From Climacteris rufus (lineage: Eukaryota > Chordata > Aves > Passeriformes > Climacteridae), in assembly GCA_013398175.1 (NCBI GenBank), contig VZRZ01006844.1, forward strand, positions 400,332-464,331: 64,000 bases of DNA, given 5' to 3'. The notes beneath the pieces were generated by a model. The model was not told the DNA's origin. It saw only the letters and a program-made list of their open reading frames with translations, and did no database searches. Positions 37,901-49,092 of this stretch are shown here, piece by piece (positions within the stretch are counted from its first letter, which is position 1; every line of letters begins with the position of its first letter). Position numbers and translations under genes: made by a program.

Positions 37901-39967
37901 AAATGATTTCCAACCTGCTCTCCTTTGTCAATGCCAATTACTGATGCAGTTTTACAGTAAAAATAGCAATCTGTGCTTGCTCAGAAAAAGGTTAGTTTCT
38001 TAGCTTATCCATGCGAAGAATGATGCCAGTTCCATTTGTCAAATTCATTGTCATTCTTACCATGTCCTGGCTTGTTTAGATATGGGAAGTCTCTCATGAC
38101 TGCAGGTTTGCTTGGCTTGGAGGGAAAAGAAGTGGATTTTTTTGTTTAAAAAAAAAAAAAAAGAAAAAAGCAGCGATGATTTATTTTAGATCTTCATGCA
38201 CAGAGAGAAACCAGATACAAACAGGATGTTTGTTTGTTACTGGCCTCTCCTGATGTCCTTGGAGATGCACAGAATTCCAGAAACTAGAGGACAGCATCTG
38301 GAGAAATACTTTAGTGTGGTTTTGGTTTTTTTGGTTTTTTTTTTAACTTATTTAGTTATTACTCTGGTATGGCTCAGTTAAATGTGATTTGTCTGGCCAT
38401 CATCAAATCATGACAGAAGCTCATAGAAGATTAGGGTTATGCCTAATTTGCTTGCCCTTCAAAAAGGTGTGCTGTAGCACTTCAGGACTTTTTCTGCTCA
38501 AATCAGTAAGAAAATGGTATTTTTATCTTTGAAAGTAAGTTTCCAGTAACTAAGCAGTTATGAGTAAGACTACATATTTTTTTTTATATCTTAAGAACAG
38601 GTTCTTTCAGTGATGTGTGGAGAATGCTTAGTCATGCATTTTATATACAAAATGGACATATACAAAATGGTCTCAAACTATGAGATTTGTGATGATATTC
38701 TATCGCTGCTGGAAACTGGAGGTGCAGAAAGAAAGAGCCAGAGACAGCTGTGTTCAGGTTCAGAGGAAAGGAAGGAAGGGGGCAAGACCCACCTTCTTTA
38801 TTCTTAAATACTCTTTTAGAAATCACTAGTAATTGGAGGAAATCAGTTCTTCCTCCTTCAACTACAGTGGTCAAGGAAAATGTCCATCAAAGATTTGTGT
38901 CCATGGGAAAGGAATGCAATGACTAGATAATTCTACAATAACATGGCTATGCTTACAGAACAATAACCTTGAGAACTAGCTAGTATGAAACTAGCTATTT
39001 TTAACAGCAAAGAATAAGGCAACAATATTCAGCAACAAATAAGCTATGATATAATAGGATTCAATAAAATCTTCTCTCAATAGTTTTAAAAAAGAGTTTT
39101 GAAAAAAGTTCTACCATATTTGAACAAATACTGTCATGGAACATGAGACTCTTTTCCTTTAAGTTCTGTCTTATGCATTAGTTTTGACAATGTTCTAACT
39201 TAGATGCTCTGGTAGGTTTATTTCCAGCACTAATTATTTCATTCAGCCACAGGTGGGGTAGAAAAGATGTAGACTTTTACAGTCAAAGTGATGTTTCATT
39301 TTGGTAATTGGCATTTAAGGTTTAGAGAGGACACTAGCAGAGCTCATGAGTATGTTTAATACTCACTGCTGAGGAGGGGAGACCAAGAGGTGATTTCAAG
39401 AGGCTGCTAGGGTTCAGTGGTGATGCAAGACTTTGGAGCAGATGTTCTGCTGTGAGAGGATCCTCATCTTGGAAACCTGTGTGAATTGGGCTTATTTCAT
39501 TGTTAACATTTGGAAGAGTGCCATGGGTATCTTCCTTGTTCAGTTTCTATTGCTTGTGAAAAAAATGTAGAGAGCAGCCCTCTTGGAGAGGAAGGCAAAA
39601 AATGGAAAATGTAATTCTCTTTTCTTGTGCCAAAGAACATAGGTGGAATAGGAGATATTCAGATGGAATATATGAATTATAATCTGAGTTTGCTTCTTAG
39701 CCTGCTTCAAAATTTCAAACAGATATTAAATCAGGAAGAAGTTAGACTAAACTGTCATCATTCACAACCTCACCATTCTACCTCAGGACCACGTGACTTG
39801 CACTCATGGTGTGTCAGTAATGGTATGAGCCGCTCTGAGAGACAACAACATCCAGAATAAACTCCATGTCATCCACCGCAGCCTTTAACTGGGTGGAATT
39901 TTGCCTGGAGTGAAAAAAGAGACTCAGTCTCCAAGCTCAGACCATGCTGTTTGTCAAAACTTTTTAT

Positions 39968-40633
39968 GTTGGGAACTGACTAGCTTTGCAGAAAAGAACC
40001 TAGGGGTCCTGGTGGACATGAAGTTGAATGTGAGCCAGCAATGTACCCTTGCTGCAAAGGTGGCTAGTGGTATCCTGGGGTACATTGGGAGGAGTGGTAC
40101 CAACAGGTGAAGGGGAGGTGATCCCTCCTTTCCACTCAGCACTGATGAGGCCACACCTGCAGTAGTGTTCAGTTCTGCCTTCCTCAGTACAAGAGACATG
40201 AAGAAGAGCCACTAAAGCGATTAAGGGATTAGAGCTTCTCTCCTGTGAGGAATGACAAAGAGCTGGGACTGTCAGCCTGGAGATAAAAAGGTGCAGTGTG
40301 GGATCTTACCAGTGCTTATAAATGCCTGAAGGGAGGATGCACAGAAGACAGTCAGTGTCTTCTCAGTGGTGCCCTGTGACAGGACCAAAGGCAGTGGCAT
40401 AAACTGAGACAGGGAACTGAAAACCTCTGAACATCAGGAAACATGTTCTGACTGTGAGAGTGACCAAGCAGAAACAGAAGTCGCCCATTAAGGTTGTGGA
40501 GTCACCATCTGTGAAGAAGCCATCTGGACAACCTGCCCATCCTGTGCATTGTGATTTAGGTGCCCTGCTTGAGCAGATGGGTTGGACCAGATGACCTGCA
40601 GAGGAGCCTTCCAACCTCCACCATTCTGTGATT
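39968..40633 (+). mobile_element. CR1 LINE fragment (ORF2 3' end plus 3' UTR)
   Basis: Sense CR1. The 5' part GCAGAAAAGAACCTAGGGGT, GAGCCAGCAATGTACC and GGCTAGTGGTATCCTGGGGT corresponds to the end of the reverse-transcriptase ORF. It is followed by GCCACACCTGCAGTAGTGTT, CAGCCTGGAGA and the end AGGAGCCTTCCAACC...CCATTCTGTGATTC. The reading frame is interrupted by stops and indels, so it is inactive. The start is uncertain by tens of bases. Confidence 0.85.
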
Positions 40634-40726
40634 CATGAACTTTATTACAGGCTGCTTTCTTTCTGCATTTCTTTGAAGCTTTTTGCATTGCATGTGTCAC
40701 ATACAATTGATTTATTGTTAGTTTTG

Positions 40727-40734
40727 TCACGTGA
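40727..40734. promoter_or_regulatory. TCACGTGA E-box (MITF/TFE-type)
   Basis: An 8-bp palindrome matching the extended E-box preferred by MiT/TFE bHLH-ZIP factors. Known motif; occupancy here is not shown. Confidence 0.35.
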
Positions 40735-41143
40735 TGTGATCACCTATAATATTCTAAGTGTTTCTCTAAGGAGAGGTGATCTGCTTCATGTGTGATTCCA
40801 TGTGGTACATTGCAAATAATTGGGGTCCAACTTCTATAAATGCTATGAGATACTGTTTCAATCCACTTGTTTATAAAAGCTTAGAAGAAATCTAAATGTG
40901 AAAATTCTCTAGAAACATCTGTAATAAAATGTTTATGTTTAGAAGCTCGTTTGTATCAACTGCTCATCTGCCAAAGACACCTCTGGAAAAAGTCCTTCTG
41001 TTTCTTTCCCTCCCCAAATTCTAACACTTGGTACTCCAGAGTGCAACACAGAGCTTACTGCTGTGGTTTGAATTTTTTTCCTCTTACAGGAATCTGTAGC
41101 TTTGCCTCTTTTCTCCTGTTTCCATGAGGAATTAAAAAAAAAA

Positions 41144-41144
41144 N
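41144..41144. other. Single ambiguous base in poly(A) tracts
   Basis: A lone N separates two runs of A (about 41133-41143 and 41151-41164). It reflects uncertain homopolymer calling. Confidence 0.95.
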
Positions 41145-42226
41145 TAGGGAAAAAAAAAAAAAAAGGGGGGTGGGGCTCTTGTGTTGTTTGTTTTTATTAA
41201 TATGTGTAATATGTGTATTTAAGCGTCTCTTCTCCCTGCTCTTCCACAAGGTTGGTATCAAAAGCAAGAGGCTCTGAGGGAGCAACTTATAGATGGAAAC
41301 CACCTGTATTTATGAACATTTTAAAGAACCACATGCTTCCAACAGAAATAAAGCCTCTTTGCATGGAAGTATTCCTTCTTAGCAAACATGCGGTCATTTT
41401 GGGGCTCTAGATTGATTTATTTGGAAAGAGGAAATATTTGCTGCCAAAAGCATGAGAGCAAAAATAAGCTGTGTCAAATAAAGGGAGTTCTGCACCATAT
41501 CTTGAGTTTTTCCTGTATAAAGGACACTAGGAAAGCTGGAGAGGGACAGCATTAGGGAAAAGTGAAGAACTTTGTTCTGATTAGTAGTGGTTTTAGGCAG
41601 TAGGGTGAGGGGAGATACTTTTTTAATATGTAGTTCTTCCTCCAGAAACCTGGAGGAAGGGGGAGTATCCCATCACACTTACTACTGCTGTGTGCATTTT
41701 TTTTCCTTGTGTTTCAGATTTTCTTAGGCTTTACATATGTTTCTAACTTTATGTGGAGCAAATGCAGGCTGGTTGAAACCTCTCAATTCTTGATCTGAAG
41801 TGTGAGAACTTTTTAAAGTGTAAGCACCTTTAAGTGCTTCTCTTGGTGAATTGCTTTGCTTATGGACTTGTTCCTGAAATGTTTCCAGTTCCGGAATTGG
41901 CATTAGCATTAAGAAATATCCTGTGGAAAAAAAAGCTGGGGAACCAGAGTCTAGCCAGAATTACTCATTTCATTGTACTGGCTGTCAACAGGACTCCTGG
42001 TTGTAACTCTGGCTTTAGCACTTCGGGGTCTAACACTTGATTTCTAGGAAAGGGTCGGTGAGTTGATGATAACAGGGCTGTATTCTTAATTTGAAAAGGC
42101 TGTGCTGTGTCTATAAGTTCTTTGCTTATGCATAAAGCTGCTGTCAACATCAATGAAGCACAGCTGAATGACATCTATATTTTAAAGAGTGGCATAACTT
42201 TATGTCATTTTACTGCCTAAGATTGT

Positions 42227-42240
42227 CACGTGATCACGTG
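42227..42240. promoter_or_regulatory. Palindromic double E-box CACGTGATCACGTG
   Basis: A perfect 14-bp palindrome made of two CACGTG cores with a 2-bp spacer, embedded in GT...TT. Each core fits bHLH-ZIP factors (MYC/MAX, USF, MITF/TFE). It lies about 250 bp upstream of a run of homeodomain-type sites, suggesting an intronic regulatory element (inference). Confidence 0.45.
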
Positions 42241-42489
42241 TTTAACTCCTTTTTTTTTTCACAGTTTACCCTTTTAGAGGTGAACTGCTTTATATTAGCT
42301 TGCAGTTGTATGGAATTACTGCCATTTTGTAATAGCAGGATGACATGCATCTTGCAAACTCATTCATGAATCTCTGTCCTGCGCACCAAACTTCTTCAGT
42401 AAAATAGTTCAAAAGATTGTGCTCGTTATGCTAAAAAATGGTAGCCTTAGGCTCCTGCTTGGTCAAGGTGGGGGATGCTTTAAAACTGG

Positions 42490-42935
42490 GCCATAATTAA
42501 TTGTGCAGTAAAACAGATTTATTATTAATTTAAGTTTTTAAGAGAAGGGAGTAAATTATGTTCACTCTCGCTGCACAGTTTTGGAAAAGAAAAATGTACA
42601 TTAATAAACAAGATGTCTGTGGTTAATTAATGGTCCCCTGGAGATGGTTTTCTCCCAAACTAGCTAATTAGTGTGTAAAATACTAAAAAATTAATCCCAA
42701 AACACATAATAAAATATCAGCTATGGGTTAGTAAATTGTGGTCATTAAAGCAGACTTTTTTTTTGCTGTTTGTTTGGTTTTTTGGGTTTTTTTTTTGTCT
42801 TAATGTCTAAAGTTAACAACCGAGACAAACGGAAAACAAAGCACCAATGTTGAGGTACATTTTGACATCTCTAATTAATGTATTGTGCCACTAAAAATAT
42901 CATAAAGATTTCTGTAGAATTAATGTGAGCTATAA
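42490..42935. promoter_or_regulatory. Candidate intronic enhancer rich in homeodomain TAATTA/ATTAAT sites
   Basis: Within about 450 bases there are repeated ATAATTAATTG, TTAATTAATGG, CTAATTAGTG, AAATTAATCC, CTAATTAATG and GAATTAATGTG motifs. The rest is moderately complex and not a simple AT repeat or known transposon. Clusters like this are common in conserved vertebrate developmental enhancers. Conservation cannot be judged here. Confidence 0.35.
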
Positions 42936-45900
42936 ACCTGTTGTTTACTCTGGATTGATTTGAAAATGAGTATTGATTACTGTTTTGTTTTTTATTTCTT
43001 AGGAAGATCTGGGCAGGGCCTAAATTATTAGAGTCCTCAAATTCATCATTCTCTATGTTGTCTGTTTTCCCCTCAATCTTCTGCTGTGTCTATTATTTTC
43101 CTCCCTTTTCAGAAAAACTGGTAGGTCTCTTGAGTTTGATCACAAAAACACATTTCAAAAACCTACTGTTCTGGTAACCTAGATGGGGTCAGCATTTTAA
43201 GTACCTTTTAATAAGCAGGTTACTGTGTATTTCTCAGTTGGATTCATATTATTAGTAACTTAAGCAGATTTTAGTATTTGGTTCCTAAATTCTTAGTAAA
43301 GGTTTTGCAAAGCATGAAGTGCACTGTACTTTGTGTGCTGAGAGCCTCACTGGCTTCCAGGGAAATGCACGAACGTGTCTAAAATGTGCATACTTGTAGA
43401 ATCAAAGCCTTAATTTGTAAAATGATACTTAATAAGAAAAATGGGCACAAGGTAGTAATTTTTCCTGTTGAAAACAATGGTTATTTCTCAGGTAAACGTT
43501 AGCAGCCTTGATTGATTGCTGACAAGAAGTGCAGAAGTGATTAACATGACAATGTACAAATCATGTCATAATTTTTTTTGTCCTTTGCAGCTGCAACAGG
43601 TACATAAACTGGTCTTTCAGGTTTATTTTCGGTTTTTTTTGGAAGAAAAAAGTGCATTACAAGAAACTTGGGAGAGAAAATTAAAATTCTTCTGTACTTA
43701 AGTTTCTGTTATGAAGTCTCTGCGTAATGCTGCTTCAGCCAAAGTGATACCTCCTTCTTTTATACTATTTAAGTGAAGCTTTGATGCATGCGTATGTACT
43801 TCCCCATATCATTTTCCTTCCCGACTCCTAATTCCTGCTATGTTATGCTTTGATATGAACAGATGAACTCTTCTTAAGGCTTCTTCTAAGAAAATGAGTT
43901 TTCTAACTCAGTCTGCATTCATCTTTGACTATATATAACTTTAAAAAATTGGCTGGCTTTAAGGAAATATATGTTTAAGAAATAGCAAAGGATAGAAATA
44001 TTCATGACTTTCCATCTTTTAAGGTAATAAAATAAACACAAATCTTTTTTCAAGTATAAGGGGAAATTTGGTATTCATTCTAAAGCTATTCAAAGTAGTT
44101 GTATCCAAGCATGAATGCAAGTGCAGAATAAATTGATTTCTGTCTCTAACACAATATATTCAAACTATAGGTAGCCATGTTAGGCAGGTTGGGTTTTTAC
44201 TTGCTCACTGAATCCTGTCTTTATCTGTTATACTTGTTGCATATAAAGTTTACCATCTTTACTTGATATAATTTATTTCCATCATGTTAATCAGCAGGCT
44301 TTGGGAGAGGAATCTAGTGGCTATGTTGCTAGTGTGTTCTCAGGTTTTCTAGGTGATAGACATGCTGCCCTGCTCCTTCTCTGATTTTAACTTGACACTT
44401 CAAAGGGATTGGGGAGGTGACAGCAGAGCGAGTCAAGGATGTTTCTTCATTTGCATGCCTTTACAGAAGGTGTCACTGTTTTCTTTGCTCTCTCTTTGGT
44501 AATCTTATCAAGGTGCCCTCTGGAGTCCTTCTTGGAAAGGCTTTGCTAGAACTGGAGAACCCAAGTAGGGCAGTTACGGGACAGCTGTGTTGTAAGGAGA
44601 AAGCAAATAGAGTAGGATTGTTAAGCCTGGAAAAGACCACCAAGGGGAAATATGACAGATATGCAAAATTATGCATGATGTGGATGATGTGAGTAAAAAA
44701 AAAAAAGTAGACAGAGGGAAGTTTTCCGTGGAGAACTCCAGTGAATTGACCTCATTGCTCTGTGTTGCTTTCTCTGCCTTCCTGCAGTAAAGGTGCTTCA
44801 GGGCTGGTTCTAAGGGTAAAAACCTTTGCAGAGCTTGGGGTGGGGGTGACTTTTTCCCCCAAGACTTGGGACAGTGAAGCATGTCTCGGCAACAGAGCAG
44901 ATGCTGGAGGAGGGGACAAATGGAAAACATCTGGAGGTGACTCTCACTGGAAGGGCATGTGCACTCCCTCAACAGAAACCGCAGAGCTTATCTGTTGAGA
45001 GACAGAGAAAGCATGCTGGCTGAGTGGTTTCATCCAATATTGGCATTTTTATGTTTGGAGCTAGGGGCACATAAAAATCACAGTGACATGGTAATGTTTC
45101 TTAGGGATAATTTTGTTAAACAATTCTACTTTTGCTGGCAAAACTCCAGGTGTGGTCTTGGCTTTGTATTGATTCATCTTTTGCAGTTTCTGATTTATCT
45201 TACTCAAATACCTGGCATAAATGGAGAGAAGAAAATAATTCTTTTTGTGGAAATGAGTTACGGGTCTCTTAGAGGAGAGCTGGAGCTGCTGACAAATCTA
45301 TCATAGAATAACCTGGAGAGAATAAAGAGAGGAACAGTGAATAAACACTGGACTATAGTGAAGGCATCTGGGTGTTTTCTAGGGAGGGAAGATGTGTTAT
45401 TACTTACACAGTATTCAAAATGTGACTTCGTTCTCTAGAGATTCTACAAACTTCACAAGAATGCTAATGAAAAGCAAGTGTTTTATTGTGAAGTTGTCTT
45501 CTTTCTGTGTTCTTGAAAATTCTTAAATATTTTAAAATAGCTTGCAACTAAACTGTTTTCTATTTAGTTTCTGTTTGCATTCCTAGTCAGAATATTTTCA
45601 CCTTACAACTTGGATTTCCTGTGCAGTATTTCCAAATGGGACCACAGGGACTTGTTGCTTTAATTTGTTTGTGTTCTATTTCCTGCAAGTTTCCATATCT
45701 CTGTGGGCATTTTTCTTGTGTGTATGTGCATGTGCTCTTTTGTTTAACACCAGGGAAGAATTGTGAGTAAAGGCTCCTTTCCCATAGAAGTGTTGTATGC
45801 CTTACTCTTTGAGCTGGGAAATAAACATTTTATCTCTTCTTCAGAGTGCTGAGGTTTCAGATCCTTTTTTGGCCTGTAACAGGATGAATGGCCTCCTCTC

Positions 45901-46617
45901 TACTTAAAGAAGATCCAGCCCACTGTAAAAAATGCTGATAGTATTTCAGCATGCATGTTGTACAGCCCAGCTGTGTTTTGTGATCACCAGATAATATTCT
46001 GTTTTACAGAGGTGAGGAGACAGAGCTAGATCCAATTTTGGTTGTGAAAAATCCTTTTTTAATGGCAGCTTTCCAGAAACCATTATGCTTCTGCAAAAAA
46101 GTGGAAAATTTTTGACCAGCCTAATTTTCTGTATTTTTCTATTTCTTGACTTGATATGTGTTGCTTTATATTTAATAAAGATTATGTATAACTTTTGACA
46201 TTTTTTAAAGTTCTGGTTATCATCATCTGTATTTCAAAATCTTTTGTGTACAGGAGTTCAGTTATCTTGCTGGTAGCTCTCATAGTAATATACCACAGGC
46301 TATTGTATGTGTCAGCTTCATTTTTCTGCTTTGTATGTCTATTTTTGTGGAATCACTTTCATTTCCTCTTTTCTTTATGTTGGTGCTTGTGCTTCAGAGT
46401 ACTGCTTGTCTCAAATCAGCATTTTTTTTTCAAGTGGGAATATTAGTTTTTATTTTCACTCTGTAGAGTTTTTGCAGTGTTGATGCGGTTTGCCCTTCCG
46501 TTGTTTGGGGTCTGACAGCCCTGCCATCAACTTCAACATTTCCAGGAGTTCATAAGTGTGCAATAGAACACCTCTGTGTAGAAAAGTGGCATACAAAAAT
46601 TTCATCTGAAAGAAAAC

Positions 46618-46670
46618 AATAAGGTTGGAAGAAACCTCAGTAGGTCATTTTGTCTAGTCTCCCATTTGAA
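46618..46670 (-). mobile_element. CR1 LINE sliver, antisense
   Basis: AAGGTTGGAAGAAACCTCAG then TAGGTCATTTTGTCTAGTCTCC matches the antisense of the CR1 3' region (GGTTGGAAGGGACCTC...). It stops where LTR sequence begins at about 46672, which suggests an LTR inserted into, or recombined next to, an old CR1. Confidence 0.6.
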
Positions 46671-46671
46671 T

Positions 46672-47140
46672 ACAATCCCCCTTGCAGTGGGATGGGAGAG
46701 AGAATTGAAAGAGGAAAAGCAAGAAAAACTTGTGGGTTGAGATGGAGACCATTTAATAAGTGAAGGGATGAAAAAAAAACCCCAATTGATGCAAAGGCAA
46801 TCACTCACCCTCTCCCACAGGTGGAGTGATGCCCAGCCAGTCTCTGAGCAGCAGCTAGCTGCTCGAAAAGTTCAATCCCCCAGTTTTTATTGCTGATCAT
46901 CATGTTATGTGTGCAAGAATATCCCCTTTGGTCAGTTGGGGTCAGCTGTCCTAGCTTCGTCCCCTCTAAAACTCTTGCCCACCCTCAGCCTACATCATGG
47001 GGCCAGTGTAAGACGCAGAGAAGGTCTTGAGTCTGTGCAAGCACCACTCAGCAGCAGCAGAAACATCGCTGGTCATAAATACAAACAGCATGAGATGGGC
47101 TGCTATGAAGAAAAATAACACCAGCCAGCCAGGGATAGCA
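46672..47140 (-). mobile_element. Avian endogenous retrovirus LTR, antisense, slightly truncated
   Basis: The minus-strand relative of the LTR at 17164-17706. The + strand shows GGGATGGGAGAGAGAATTG, CTTGTGGGTTGAGATGGAG, and CAGTTTTTATTGCTGATCAT (antisense AATAAA poly(A) signal at 46886-46891). It continues with ATATCCCCTTTGGTCAGTTG, GTCAGCTGTCCTAGC and CACCACTCAGCAGCAG, and ends in the CCAGCCAGCCAGGGATAGCA block. The LTR 3' terminus is missing at the low-coordinate end. The last part (from 47034) is duplicated at 49093 because of the assembly artefact. Confidence 0.8.
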
Positions 47141-48607
47141 TACCTTACCTTGTTTTTCAGTTTACGTTGCTACAAACAACAGTACTTAAATGCTTTGGAA
47201 GGGCATTAACCTTGACTTTGCAGTACCCTGGAGGCTGGAGCTCCTGCTATGCCAGCTCTAAGGGCACCATGTTTCTCGGAACAGCTGGGTTTTATGAAAG
47301 AAATGTTTTCTGCTGTTACTGTTAAGTGAATAATGATACCAAATGACATTAACGGTCTGGTGAAAACTTCTGATAACTGCTGTTTCTCAATATATTTTAT
47401 ATTCAACTTTAAAGGAAAGGAGTATAACTTTACTGATGTCATGACAGATGTGTGTATGAATTTTTATAGCCTGATCACACTTCTAGATGGTGTTTCATGG
47501 TGTGACTTGGAACTTTGTTGGATCTTGTTTTTCTATATCTGTTTTTGTTTGCATGAGTGGTATGTGGTATCTTACTCTAGATCTTTGTGGGTTTTCCTTG
47601 CTGGGAGAGGGCAGTCTAGAGGAAAGGTCTCAGGACACTGAAATCATCACGAACAGCATCCTAGTTTCCTTTCATTTCTCTAGCAAAGACACGTTGTCCA
47701 GGACCTCTGTAGTTGTTTACAGATCAAAAAAGAAACCGTCATACCTTCTGGCATGGTAGCATCTCATGTCTTACTTTCATATCTGCTGTAGATTCTAATG
47801 TGCTGAATGACTTGCATTCAAGAGAGACTGGCAAAAGAACATGTACACAGCCATTGATATGGACACTGCCATAAAGGGGAAATGAGAGTATGTTGTTTAG
47901 AAATATCTCTCAGAGACATAAAAGAAAGAAGGAAAGAAAAGGAAAGAAGGAAAGAAAAGAAAAAGAAAGAATAAAAAGAAGAGTAATTGGAAGTGAGTAC
48001 ACACCATCTTTTATCAGTGTCAGTGTTAGAGACAGAATGGGGAAGGCCACTGATGGCTTCAGATACCTTTTGAAGGATCAGGATCTACAAGTTGTGTTAA
48101 AGGGATCAACTGGATGGTCATACTGGCAAACAGAAACTTAGAGAGTCATTTGAAAAGATGGACTGCCTCTTCTTCAGATAGTTAACTGAAATACAAGAAG
48201 ATTAAGTAATTCAAAGAGAACCTAGATTTGATGTAGTCTACTGAAGTATCTGTTTCTTGAAAGTAAGGCTTTCAGATGAAGTGAATCAGAATTTTACCAT
48301 CGCCAAGGTTAAAAGTGGGAAAAGCAGAGGAAGTTAGGAGGTTCTGTGAGAGCATGTAAGAAAATATTATATTGAAAAGTGATTAAGTACTTAAAAAATG
48401 TCATTTGATCTAGGAATTGTGTTTTTAACATGAAGCTCTGAATGTGGTATAACAATGTCAACACTGCATCTAGCAGGGTGATTTACTCCTTCAATTTTTT
48501 TAACTCTGTGAGCTTTCTTGTTTGGGACTTGAAGTTGACAAGAGGCAAATTTCTGTTCAGTGCACTAGGAAGAAGAGCAGGAATTCCTGTGTCTTTGTAC
48601 AGCAACT
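47034..48607. repeat. Copy 1 of a 1,574-bp near-identical duplication (left of gap)
   Basis: Matches 49093-50666 at a constant offset of 2,059 with no indel seen. The two differences noticed are T at 47844 against C at 49903, and A at 48028 against G at 50087. The copy ends exactly at the left edge of the N-gap. The paired open frames in both copies (for example 47333-47641 and 49392-49700) are chance ORFs carried along. This is most likely contig-end overlap; see findings. Confidence 0.97.
47921..47983 (+). repeat. Purine-rich (GAAA/GGAAA) low-complexity tract
   Basis: Irregular AAAGAAAGAAGG-type repeats, duplicated at about 49980-50042. Such a tract can stall assembly. It produces Lys/Glu-rich chance peptides. 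Confidence 0.85.
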
Positions 48608-49092
48608 NNNNNNNNNNNNNNNNNNNNNNNNNNNNNNNNNNNNNNNNNNNNNNNNNNNNNNNNNNNNNNNNNNNNNNNNNNNNNNNNNNNNNNNNNNNNN
48701 NNNNNNNNNNNNNNNNNNNNNNNNNNNNNNNNNNNNNNNNNNNNNNNNNNNNNNNNNNNNNNNNNNNNNNNNNNNNNNNNNNNNNNNNNNNNNNNNNNNN
48801 NNNNNNNNNNNNNNNNNNNNNNNNNNNNNNNNNNNNNNNNNNNNNNNNNNNNNNNNNNNNNNNNNNNNNNNNNNNNNNNNNNNNNNNNNNNNNNNNNNNN
48901 NNNNNNNNNNNNNNNNNNNNNNNNNNNNNNNNNNNNNNNNNNNNNNNNNNNNNNNNNNNNNNNNNNNNNNNNNNNNNNNNNNNNNNNNNNNNNNNNNNNN
49001 NNNNNNNNNNNNNNNNNNNNNNNNNNNNNNNNNNNNNNNNNNNNNNNNNNNNNNNNNNNNNNNNNNNNNNNNNNNNNNNNNNNNNNNNNNNN
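48608..49092. other. Assembly gap of 485 Ns
   Basis: A run of N flanked on both sides by the same 1,574-bp sequence. Its length is probably an estimate. If the flanks are overlapping contig ends, no sequence is really missing here. Confidence 0.99.
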
